NCBI GenBank assembly: GCA_014925825.1
Contig: JACGCK010000037.1
Location: 269,701-333,700, forward strand
Source: Pholiota molesta
Lineage: Eukaryota; Basidiomycota; Agaricomycetes; Agaricales; Strophariaceae
Reading direction: 5' to 3'
Length of the DNA: 64,000 nucleotides
Positions 26,096 through 36,249 of this stretch are shown one piece after another (positions within the stretch are counted from its first letter, which is position 1; each line of letters starts with the position of its first letter). The position numbers and the translations under genes were made by a program. The notes under the pieces are model-generated. The model ran no database searches and was not told the origin of the DNA. It saw only the letters and a program-made list of their open reading frames with translations.

Positions 26096-27026
26096 ATGCG
26101 CTGGACGTATACCTTTTTCATCGCCATTCATCTCCTTGTGCAAACTGTTGCGCACCCTATCTTTCCTGTGGGCACAGACAAAGGCGGCTTGGAACTGACA
26201 AGAAGAGAACCACTCCCTGCACAACCTCCTCCTCCTCCCCGCCGTTCGACGCGATTAAAGAAGCAGACTTCTTTTCTTCTTACTAGTGCCACAAGGATTC
26301 TCAACGCCCAGCGTTTGTCTTTCCTGTTTTCGCAGTCCTCCGCGTGTTAATATTATTATAACAGCTAAACCTCGTCAAAAGCCCCCGAAAACCGCGAAGG
26401 TCAAGGCAAGGCTACTTAAATCGCACGATTACCGACAGGTTGCCATGGCTCATGCAAAACTGCACAATATACCTTTCAAAATGTCGGATGTAACAGGTAT
26501 AGCATAGGGTATCTTGGATATCTTATTTATATGCTGAAAATATTTCATTAGACCACGTTCTCGAAGCTCAGATGGTCAGTACTCACATAGATGGACCAAT
26601 AGACGAAAAATGCCTAAAGGCACTCCGGGTTCATCTGAATGCACCAGACAACCTCGTGCTGGTGCACGACAAGACTAATTTGAACGTAGGCTTTTCGTTT
26701 AATACAAGCGAAGGGATAGGCACTCAGCCAACGAACTTGGATTTTAGAAGGCAACAGGAGTGGGGGGCCTGATTCATAACCCTGAGAATCCAAAACATCA
26801 TTTCAGCGATGAGGCCAAGGCTCATATAAGAAAGCACGCACCCGCCGTCAAGGATACTGCAAAAAACATTGATCAGGAGTTTCATGATGGGCATGTAAGT
26901 ACATGAATTTTGGAACGTCACATAGTTGAAGTTGAACGATGTTTACAGTGCAAAGACGTCAAAGTCAAATTTGGACCCAATGGAGTGCAAAATGCAGCCG
27001 AACGCATGATCAAGCATGCCCAGTGA
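26096..27026 (+). CDS. predicted small secreted basic protein
   Basis: Five-exon model: 26096-26285, 26365-26496, 26552-26685, 26748-26894 and 26949-27026 (226 aa). Residues 1-19 (MRWTYTFFIAIHLLVQTVA) look like a signal peptide. A proline run and an R-R-S-T-R-L-K-K basic patch follow, then a Lys/Ala-rich helical body (KVKARLLKSHDYRQVAMAHAKL) and a His/Lys/Asp-rich tail. The G-run near 26760 looks like a frameshift only if the 62-nt intron 26686-26747 is ignored; with it the frame is continuous. The general layout (signal peptide, S-T/S-R-L-K patch, A/K-rich body) recalls an uncharacterised basidiomycete secreted family. Function unknown. The first splice junction is the least certain: a 43-nt alternative ending at 26285 also keeps the frame. 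Confidence 0.55.
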
Positions 27027-27234
27027 CTTAGATTAATCAGACCATGAACGCTCTGTTAACTCGATTATTAGCTGTCTCGAACACAATCTCTCGAGCGCGG
27101 TTTATTTGTCAATGGTATATCTATTACATAGGCTGCTGTTTCACACAATTAGCACGAACAGCGATGAAACCATGTCTCTTTGGAGAAATTCAGTTGTCAA
27201 AATGTCTCGTCATATCGAATACAAGCAAGTACAG

Positions 27235-27500
27235 TCATCTAGAGTATTCCCTTCTCTAGGACCTATCTTATCCAAGCTCATACACACGAAACGATTCCAT
27301 TACTGCAAATTCGCGACGGGACCGAGGTACGGCAACGCGCCGCCGGCAGAGCTGCATAATGAAATGCGGGCGACGTTCCTGTCTAGTTCACAAGTGCTGG
27401 GTATACAGAGTACGGGTGATCAGACAGTATTTGATTCTACAGATAGGTTTAAGAATGCCCACGCAAGCGAGATCAATTGGCCTACTTACTACTTAGCGCT
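27235..27500 (+). pseudogene. F-box gene B exon 4 relic
   Basis: The stretch from 'ggacctatcttatcc' (27258) to 'gcgccgccggcagagctgca' aligns to exon 4 of gene B (7760-7900), with the same LGPILS, the H-x-K-R-F and the Y-G-N-A-P-P-x-E-L-H phrases. After about 27410 the copy jumps to sequence matching gene B 3' flank (about 8108-8155), so roughly 190 bp encoding the conserved C-terminus is deleted. No upstream exons are present. It is a truncated, non-functional fragment. Confidence 0.7.
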
Positions 27501-27519
27501 TAGCCCTTAACACGGTCGA

Positions 27520-29110
27520 CTGCAGGAATTTCAAACTCCGATTGGAATCGTGAACACCGCTCCACGGCCGCTCTGCCTCACTCTCCCCACCAACTCCCCC
27601 TCCACTGGACTCCTGTTCTAGCGAACACACCGCGGGCTCGAAGCGATGGTTCGCGTTATGCTGTGCTGGCCAAATGCTGGCTCTTCAAGCGACAAACTCC
27701 AGTGTTTTCTGGCACCCGACGAACTCCATCCTCATCGACTCGCAAACGACTCGCTGTATGCTCCCCCGCCCACAGTTGTCCCCAGGGCCATGTTCGATGG
27801 CGGCAACCTGCCCCTCACCATGTCAGCTCCGAAACATCCATTCCGCCCACCTCCTCTCATTCGAAATGCGCGACGCCATCCAGCGCCTGGAAAGATCAGG
27901 TGAGAGATTCGTGCACGGGCGACTCGCGCTCACGGTTTTATGCCAGCTATTGATCTACCGGCTCAACAGCCTTTCTCCCCTCTAAGCAGGCCCACTTTCC
28001 TCACGCTCGACGGCCGCACTCGACGACTGGCCCACACCGCGAACGCCATCAACGAGCAATATCGGCGTCGAGTGGCCAAGCTTAAGTAACTTCTGGCACT
28101 GTGCGTTGGAGGTGCGCAAGCTGCTGTTCTTCATGTACCACTACCACTACCACGAGCGCGAAGGCCATTTCCCTCTCCCCACTTTCCGCCCTCGTTCTTC
28201 TGACCTTTGTCCGCAGCATGCCCCTCCGCCGCCGCGTCTCCGCCCGTTATCTGCCAAAGGCGGATGTGCGCTGCCCGCGAGCCGCTGGTCTGTGCTGTGG
28301 CTTGATTCTTGAGGATGGCGCGGTGTGCGGGTGCGGCCGGGTGGGGTCTCCGTCTAGCGGTGATCTCCACGTAGCGCCTCCAGCTGGAGGCGAGGCGTCT
28401 GGCTGTTCGTGGATCACCGGCGTTGCTTGTTGTTGCCGCTGATATAGAGTCTGGTCAGAAGATGTAAAACAACAGCTTCCGCACGCGGGGCGCGGCACGT
28501 CGGGCGTCGTTTCCTGGCGGGACACAGAGGACAGGGGTAGGTCGCGTCGTGGCGAGCTCGGAAGGGCCATCCGCGCGCCCAGCCAGCGTCTGCGTCTGCA
28601 TCTGCCGTGCGTCGTGGCAGTCTGTACCGCCATGCATGGGAGATACATGCGCCGCGGAGCGTCGTTTGCCGTGGAGCGTCGCCTGCGCGGAGCGCGTCGG
28701 CTGCGGCCATGGCTGGCGCAGGCGTACAGCCTGGGGACGAGCTGTGGGGTGTACGCAGAGACCGTCCTCGGCGGGTGCGCGACGCCATCCGAGTGCCGGC
28801 GTCAGGGAAGGGCTGAAGCGGTCGCCAGCGCGGACGTGTCGGCGGCCTCGCACCCGTGCCTGTGTGCACCAGCCTACCCGTGTTCTCGCGGTTGGAGTCG
28901 TTCCGCGGTGTGCATGAGGATAGGCGTGAAATATGAGTGAGACTTTCCATCGGCATCTGTCCAGTATCGCAGAAGATGCGCAGCCGTCGTCCGTTGACCG
29001 TCCGTGCCGTGACTGCAGGATGCACGCGTTGGATGCGTCCGAGATTCAGGCGGGTTTCGGATTATGATGCATCTGCGCGGCGGGCTTATTGACTAGCTTG
29101 TGCCGCAGCC
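27520..29110 (+). repeat. dispersed repeat R2, copy 2
   Basis: Aligns to 9300-10700 with many small indels. It directly follows the F-box relic. The order relic-R2 reproduces the order gene B-R2 at 7.7-10.7 kb, which indicates one larger duplication of that interval followed by deletion. The very GC-rich section 28450-28900 has long open frames on both strands without protein character. Confidence 0.55.
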
Positions 29111-29280
29111 GAGTGCATTAGGGATGTAGGGAGGATACAACGTAGTGCGAAATATAGTCAGGTACCAGTGTTACAAGGCATAATAGCTTTCCGTTCACTG
29201 GTGTGCAAATGGCGATGGCGACCAGAGACAGTAACAATAAATATTGTCTTATATTATCCGTTAAGAATATCACATGTTCA

Positions 29281-29310
29281 GGCAAGTGCAGAAGAAGTCA
29301 TGATCGAAGC
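29281..29310 (-). pseudogene. 5' remnant of an F-box gene D copy
   Basis: The phrase gcagaagaagtcatgatcga matches the start-codon region of gene D (16797-16816; MTSSA on the minus strand). Upstream flank homologous to the gene D promoter follows to about 29430, but the rest of the coding region is absent. Confidence 0.6.
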
Positions 29311-29374
29311 CGGAGTGTTGAAAATATGTCGAGGTGTATTTTTTAGATACCTTATATGAACCGACTTATTAATA

Positions 29375-29394
29375 ATTAGGGCTGGTTGATCAAC
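29375..29394 (-). promoter_or_regulatory. orphan copy of the F-box upstream motif
   Basis: The phrase attagggctggttgatcaac is preserved 75 bp or more from the remnant start codon, although the F-box gene itself is gone. A small insertion (ttaataatta) splits its left part. Confidence 0.35.
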
Positions 29395-29872
29395 GTGTTC
29401 ATCTTCTAATCCTCGATCAACTGTGCGTTTTGTTTGTCGTGCATGTCGGTATGTGTGTAGAAGCATCGTAGCAGCATCTGATAACACGTTATAAATGGAT
29501 TCCCTCAGAATAGACAATCGACTCATCGGATCGATGACATTGATTAGATGATTCGTTGAACCACTTAAATTTGTGTTAGACCCAGTGAGATGATGTCTGC
29601 CGTCAACCATAAAATGCACATAGTCTACTGTCTGTCGTGTTAGCTGGCGCACTGCAGTAAAATTACAACAACAAAGCTCTTGGAGAAAATAATTTGCTTC
29701 GTCTGATCGTTCCATCTGTCGCGCGTGTGAAATTTCTCGTCGTGGGCGCTAATTTAGTCACGAGTGCGCAACGAGGTTCAGCTTGAGGGAAGTGACGTGG
29801 GCCACCCACCAAACCTTCCTTTCGCAGTCCACCATCGACAAGCGCCCTCCTTGCGAGCTGTCATCACAGGAG

Positions 29873-31044
29873 ATGCCTGGGCGCACATCAGCACATGGCT
29901 CGAGTGGAGATGGGTGAGTGCTGCACATTCTCTCGTTCACAATCATCGTTGATTGAAGCGCATGTTGGGATAGCCGGGATCCACCTCCGTACAGTCCGAT
30001 AAGCCACCAAGAGCGAACACCACTGCTGCCTACGATCCAATCTTATGGGTCCACCGACGCCTCGGACCGTCTTGCAAAAGCGATGCCTGCGCCTGCAACT
30101 GTCTTCACTGATCCGCGGTCCTGGTTCATCATGTTCCTCTGTATCGTACTTGGCTACTCGATTCAAACGCCATTGGATTCAGCCTACCGACAAGGAATTC
30201 AAGCAGTATGGAACCAAACCAGAGAGGCCCATGAGCAATGGGTCTCCGATGCGAAGGCAGAGAGAAATCATTGGGATGAAGACCGAAGGCAGAGGCAGGA
30301 GCAAGATAGGTTGGAGCACGAGGAGCACGAGCGCAAGAGGCATGAGATCCAGTGGCAGGGATTCGAGCGGCATCGGTGCACACGCTATGGGACAAGGGAG
30401 TATACAGCGACTCTGTCCAACGTCCCGCTCGGCTTTAATGCGGTCGACGAATGTTCGGAAAAAACGATATGGATAAACGGTCGAGACGTGCGGCCTAATC
30501 GTTGCGAGGATCCAGTGGGTTCTTTGTCTTCGTTGGTGAATGTGACTTATTCGATCTCCATTCTGTCCAGGGCTCTTGCGGCAAAGTAATTGGGCACTGG
30601 GAAGTCGACTTCAATGAGCCGGAATGTACGCCTTCATGGGGACAAATTGTAGATAAGGTGCTGCGTTTCCCTTCTTCTTAAGAGCGTGATACCTCGCGAA
30701 TTTAACGCCTACCTGTAATTTTAATAGGGCTGTTGGGGCTCCCGCACTAGGGTGAACAAATCGTTCTTATTTTTCTTACGTGCTCCTTTCTCAGGTTTTA
30801 TAATTCTAGCGATATGACGCCGAATTAATTCACATCTCTGAATATGAAAGCTGGATGGACGTGTGTGCATCGATGAGCGCTAGATATTGGACTGTTTATC
30901 TACCACCAGGCGCGCAATGCACTCGGTGCTATGTGAGCGGTGTTTCCCTTCGGTCAATATAAAACACTGATGATATGCCAATAGGGACGCAAGTGTGGCT
31001 CAGGATACTGGGCAACTTGGTACATCGAAGACTGGGGTTGTTGA
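29873..31044 (+). CDS. single-pass membrane protein with coiled coil and Cys-rich C-terminal repeats (copy 2)
   Basis: Six exons: 29873-29913, 29974-30518, 30587-30657, 30728-30751, 30810-30932 and 30985-31044 (287 aa). It is the paralogue of 17362-18558 with the same exon order, including the 24-nt exon. The copy 1 start codon is lost through a small deletion, so translation would begin at the next in-frame Met (copy 1 Q-E-M-P-G-R). It has one TM segment (SWFIMFLCIVLGYSIQ), a Glu/Arg-rich coiled coil and two Cys-rich C-terminal units with V-V-I-G-H-W-E-V-D-F and a final W-Y-I-E-D-W-G-C. The 68-nt intron 30519-30586 explains what looks like a frameshift. The frame is intact throughout. The divergent F-box partner has been lost. 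Confidence 0.7.
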
Positions 31045-31350
31045 GGTTCGAAAGAATTTGAGAGTTGTCAATACTGCTTTTGGCGAGTCCTGATCTACCC
31101 TTTCTTGTCTTTTCGATCGTTGGTCTGGTATTCCTTTCTATCGGTCGATTCTTCTTGTTGAACTTTGCCAGATTTCCTTCGAACCTTCGATCGTATTTTG
31201 GCTTGTATAAAATTCTTATGTACAAATAAATTGAATGTAGCTCGAATTTCAACTCTACCCAGGCTCGTACTTTTTAACATCGTTCTCTGTCTTATCAGCA
31301 CATCAACATCTCCTGATGCTTGCTACCTTTTTTATCATCGTTCCCGAATC

Positions 31351-31992
31351 TAAAAAATGGGATTGGTAACGAAAATAAGGCGCGATCGCGGTATATATTG
31401 AAATGCTAACGATCAGATTCTGCGCGGTTCGAAGCCAGAACTTGGAACAGAGGTCAGATCGAGAGCGAGCCACTATGGATCCCCTACCCGAAGTGATAAT
31501 CAAGGTATGTACATGACTCTGCTTCGGAAGATAACTCAAACCGGGGTCGAGCCGCTATATCCTGTCAATACCGCGAGTATTGCGAGTTATATCATAGAAA
31601 TGGAACGATCGATTAAATAGACAAGTTATTGCTATGCCCCAGGTCTTCTACCATAGCGCCAAAACACTTCCAGATGTTGATGAACAAGTCATCCAAATGA
31701 TCCTAGTCCTTGTCGTTGTAGGAGTTCGTCGGACTCGCGACACTTGATCGCTTGGGTGCTGCAGTGGGGTTCGAGCACGTATCCAGTCTGAAGGGTAGAA
31801 GGAAGACCCAAAGCAAGAGCGCAATCAGTACCGCTTCGTACTTGGGCATACAGTGTCACGAAGTGTACCTTGCAAACGTAGGGGTCGACGCTGCTCCACC
31901 ACTGCTACAAGCTGCGGCCGGCGTATTCCTCAAGGAAGGAAAGGAGCCAGCGGATGCACGTTGGGTGGGATATCGAAGTGCCGCAGGGAATC
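31351..31992 (+). other. 642-bp segment inserted in SD2 copy 2, with a possible gene fragment
   Basis: This segment is absent from the other SD2 copy (junction at about 18847). It is bounded by GAATC at 31346-31350 and 31988-31992, which could be a 5-bp target duplication. Inside, a short plus-strand exon-like piece starts at 31474 (MDPLPEVIIK followed by GTATGT). A second exon-like piece follows a CCCCAG near 31640 (VFYHSAKTLPDVDEQVIQMI). The pair reads like the start of an ordinary host gene but ends quickly in stops. Origin not recognised. Confidence 0.35.
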
Positions 31993-32260
31993 AATGACGC
32001 TGTACAGCCAGATCTCGCAGTCAGCGTCACTTGACACGCGAATCAACAGGGCCTGTAACGCTCACCATCGCGGAGCTGGGCTGAGGTGCTTTTGCGCTGG
32101 TAGTATCGTTTCGACGGCGAGCTTGCAAAGCTACAACTTCTGAGCCGGTAAGCGCTACAACAACACAAGAGTCTTACGGGCAACAGAAAGACTCACAGCG
32201 TCACAGCCCACTCGCTGGTTTTATCATCACCAGCGCCCATGCTGGCGGCCTGCGAGTAAG

Positions 32261-33992
32261 AAAAATTGCCGAGTGCTGGGCGGTTCAAGTGTGGGCACTG
32301 CTCGATTCTGGTGCCGGGCGGCCTTGGTGTCGATGGCGCGAAGGTCGATGGCGCGAAGGGCCTAGTCGTCGATGCTCAGGTCAGTAGGATTCGTAAAGAG
32401 CGGAGGCTATACACGTACGCCCTTCTTTGCGAGCGCGTAGCTGGCATGGAGAGAACTCATCAAGCTGTCGCGCTGGTCCTGAGGCCTGTGGCGCGAGCGG
32501 GGCAGCAATACAGCCGCAGACATCGAGGTGGGACGATAAGAGAGCGCTAAAGGTTCCCAGTAGCGGCGCTGGAGCTGCTCGCTTGACAGTCCCGGCATAG
32601 CGTAGGCTTCGTGTATGCCCCTGCCATTCACCACATGGAACCTGCAAATCTACTCAGATCTCCGTCGCACATGTAGTCATCGCTGTTCTGGGACAGTCAA
32701 GTCCATCCTAGACTCTGGGCTCTGAGCCCGGCGAGGTTTGGGGGTGCAGTCGATGTCGATGAGACCTTGAGGAAACTTATGATGAGGAGAGCAGCAAGAG
32801 TCGAGTGTTGTTGATATCTGGCTTATATCAGCATCATATCACGTCACACCGGTAAGTTCTGTGACGCTATATTTTGCCTTCATCATTGCTCGCCCAATAT
32901 GAAGTGAATGTATGTTTTGAAGGCCGAGATTGTATCCAGTTCTATAATGACTATTACTTCGTATTATTTGATTATCTTAGATTTACAGCCAAAGCAGATA
33001 AATAGTCAAAGTTTCTGGTCAGGATTGATCACACGCGGGCCGGCTCAGTGACACCCTCATTGTCACGCTCGACTCGCAACTCTCGACTCGTTAGTCGTCT
33101 CTCGGCGTCGCGCTCTTCAGTCTCCTGTGACCACCTATCCTCTATACTCCTCGGATAATAGAGACAGCTCCTCGCCTGAACGTATTTGCACTGCAGTGAT
33201 AGACCAGGACCTTGGGTGAGCACCGTCATTGCTCCTTCCCTCTGATGATCAGTTCCAGCCTCGAAACGTCCACGGATTTACATCCACATCTTCATCTTTC
33301 GCGTTTTTGATGTTATCTATATAGCCTCAACAGGGATTAGTGCCTCCTGAATCACAATAACTACCGAGTCGTTCTTTCTTCGCGATGCGAATTCAACGCG
33401 AGAATTTGACCTCATCCCGTCATCATATATGTTTGCACAATATCTGTATTGGATGTGCAGCTAAAGTCGGTCCTGAAATTTTAAAACACGTTCCTCACAC
33501 TGATACGCTGGTCTATAAGAGATAACTTAAATATAAACTCCCTGCGCGTTCGACGCCGAGGTCCGACACGCGATGTCCATGCACATCATCGCACTAGGAT
33601 CTCAGATTGATATATCGGCGGAGATGTCGATCCTGTGGATGATCTTCTGTCGACAGATATAACATGAGCTCCATGGACAGTTCCCGTCGAATCTCGACTC
33701 AGTGGCGCCGTTGATGCGGTCAGCATACGATGACTCACTCCCCGCGAGGCCGACGACTGAGAAACGAAGGCATAGGGAGCTATCTATGTCGCAGCGGCTT
33801 CAAATGGTTCAGACGCCGTGAGTGCCTCCGTTGTAGAATTCAAATTGGTTATGGATGCTACTGTGTTATCCAGTGTGATTCTAAATTATATTGACGTTCG
33901 ATATTATGAAGGTTTCTGAGAGTTTACAGTAGTATAAATGCATCATTCATCTAGAGATTAAACCGCTGCCTGTAAAATCGCGCATAATAAGC
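32261..33992. other. gene-poor region
   Basis: No gene recognised. Only short frames are present, and the sequence is AT-richer from about 32830. The last part forms the 3' flank of the DUF6534 gene. Confidence 0.35.
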
Positions 33993-35476
33993 TCATATAA
34001 AGGTGCTGTAGAAGCGACCTCGACTCACAGCTGCAAAGTTTGTGTCGGGGCTTGTATCAATCTTTTCATTTTGGGGTAAATAACGTCCTTCCTGGGTCCA
34101 GCCCTCCCGTCTGGCGTTCAAGCTGTTAACATCAGAGGCAGTCAGTAATCAACGATGTGAGTTAAAACTTCGTGTTACGCACGAGACAAGTAGCGAGATG
34201 GATAGAACTTAAAACACGCCGTCTGATGTGAGTAATGTAATTCATGTGTAATTGGAAGAAAAACGAAGTACCACGGGTGAGACACATAAATAATGCTTGC
34301 CAGGCAACTGTAAGTAGCGAGGGTTAAGAATGGAGTGGAAACTGGGATGGGGTTACATATTGATACTCACAAGTGCGAGGCAGGAACAGGAACTTGGGTC
34401 CATGACACGTCAATGAGCTTCAAGTAGGTGAAACGGACGGTGCGCTACTCACGGTGAATAACAAAGTAAGGCCAGTAAAACTGGTGACAACGCCTGTTTC
34501 TGAGGAACGAAATAGGTAAAAGGTAATCCTATAGATAGCAACGATCTGCATCGACACGTACCAATCGTCCATATAATAAGTTTCCTAAGCTTCCGCGCTG
34601 TACTGATGTTGTAAATGACGCTTAGCGTCTGCAAAAGAAAGCAAAAAAAAAAATCGCTCACCTGCCAAATACCACGCCTTGCCCAATGCGTTGTAAATGG
34701 AAACATAGCGCTGCTGCCAGCACTACGTCCACCGCTGCACAAATACCGAGCACTGCGGTGACCACCCATTGTATCTCATGATTTATGTCGAATATCAGGA
34801 TTGCGTTCATGTAGACTTTGAACGCCAGTAGCATCGTGAACCCAAAGGACGCGAGAGAGGCAACTGTACAAAGGAGCGGGATTATCACAGCCTTACCGGC
34901 GCTTACTACACGCACACGATAAGCGAAGAATATCTAAGAATTAAATTTGAGTTCTCTGTTGAATGGGAATGGCGAAAACGCTGCGCGTGGATGCGTACAT
35001 GAATTGAAGGAGCTATGATTCCGCTGAGCATAATCGATAGCGAGACGGATTCTGGTGGCTGCTCTGTCCAGGTACGCCCCTCAGACCGACGAATTTGTTG
35101 AACGATGAAAAAGTGAAAGTAGTGCACTGCACAAATAGAATGACTGAGCTCGCCGAGCCTGATGTTCGAGTATATCAGACATTGTATGGCTTCAGTAGAG
35201 GAATGCATACCATATCCCTGCCACCTGTGAACGAGGAATATTAGTGCTGCACAATATTCAATGCGATGCCGTGCCATATAACAGAGGAGGTGGTATAATA
35301 GTACTCACCAAACATTTCAGCGCGACGGAATCTGAACAATGTGCGAAGTAGCGATATGTTTGCAGGCTCAGTACTCCAAAGAGGATGGCGGAGACGAATA
35401 TACCGATCAACAATGAACCAAGGAGTGCTTCGATATTATCGATGCTGAGCGACTGTACAAGCGGCCCAGTAGACAT
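33993..35476 (-). CDS. DUF6534-type 7-TM membrane protein (copy 1)
   Basis: Ten exons on the minus strand: 35309-35476, 35211-35224, 34999-35158, 34662-34933, 34562-34602, 34453-34499, 34371-34392, 34272-34307, 34183-34207 and 33993-34122 (304 aa). Several hydrophobic helices are visible, starting with EALLGSLLIGIFVSAILFGV. Family landmarks are Q-T-Y-R-Y-F, F-F-A-Y-R-V-R, I-P-L-L-C, W-V-V-T-A-V-L, W-T-I-E-T-G, L-P-R-T-F and S-L-L-V-S-L-N-A-R-R-E. These match the uncharacterised DUF6534 membrane family of basidiomycetes as I know it. Exon 2 is 14 nt and exons 7 and 9 are 22 and 25 nt; skipping any of them breaks the frame. The paralogue at 45542-46989 has the same small exons, which supports the model. 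Function unknown. Confidence 0.75.
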
Positions 35477-36249
35477 CTAGCGAGTGTGATAAATGTAGGA
35501 ACAGAAAGGAAGGAGAAATTCCAGGTGAAATGAGCGGAGAAGAACATAAAATTTTCTGTCCTTCGAGGCGGTGCTGCACCCAACGTGTTTGATTTTGAAG
35601 ACATCATTTGCTTCTGCGCGCCAGCATAGCAAACGAGTTCCGATCCCTGGATGTTGATTTGGCAATCAATGAAACATGATATCCATCATGGCCAATACTG
35701 TGTGTCGCTCTCACCTGTACTCCCGACTGATCAGTGATAACTCAGATTCGATTCTACCTCATTGTGCTATCTGCATATATTCATACCTAGGACGGTCGAT
35801 GTTCTGATTGACCATACAAGATTTCGAGTACATAGGGAAAGATACCATCAGTCGGCCAGAAACCTCTCGCTTTGAGCGGTTAGTACATAGTTCCACCGGA
35901 GTAGTCTACAAATCAGCAGTCGTCGATTTAAAATGATCACAACTTCGCCCATAACAAGTGATAAGATCTTTTGTGACTGAAGTACTGACTGGTGACCAAC
36001 GTTGCTAGGATCAAAATATAATTACTAAACACTACGCAAACGAATGCTAAAGTTGCTTCAAAATTGCTCTAAAATCGATTAGCATCATAATGCCTAAAGT
36101 TAAGAGAATGAATGTGTGCGTAATCGATATTTAAAGATAGAATAGAGGGTTCAATATAGGAATATTTCACTTTATGTGGAATCAACGCCTTCCTCCATAT
36201 CAAGATTTCGAGAATGTGAGCTCTGGGAGTAGTCGATATGCGTTAGCCC
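35477..36249. other. intergenic region between DUF6534 gene and 7-TM gene
   Basis: No gene seen. It is AT-rich and presumably contains the promoter of the downstream minus-strand DUF6534 gene and the 3' end of the 7-TM gene. Confidence 0.4.

Larger units (their letters stand above)
29097..32260 (+). repeat. segmental duplication SD2, second copy
   Basis: 29097-29285 matches 14698-14850. The text then jumps to sequence matching 16793 onward (the first codons and promoter of F-box gene D) and continues through the membrane/coiled-coil gene to about 19110. Relative to the first copy, almost all of gene D (about 1.9 kb) is missing and about 640 bp (31351-31992) is extra. Confidence 0.7.

Noticed and set aside
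26758..26775. Apparent frameshift at a run of six G in the secreted-protein gene
   Set aside because: Removing the 62-nt GT-AG intron 26686-26747 restores one continuous frame.
30556..30600. Apparent 4-bp frameshift in the second membrane/coiled-coil gene
   Set aside because: The region is an intron (30519-30586) in both copies; with it removed both genes read G-H-W-x-V-D-F in frame, so there is no frameshift.
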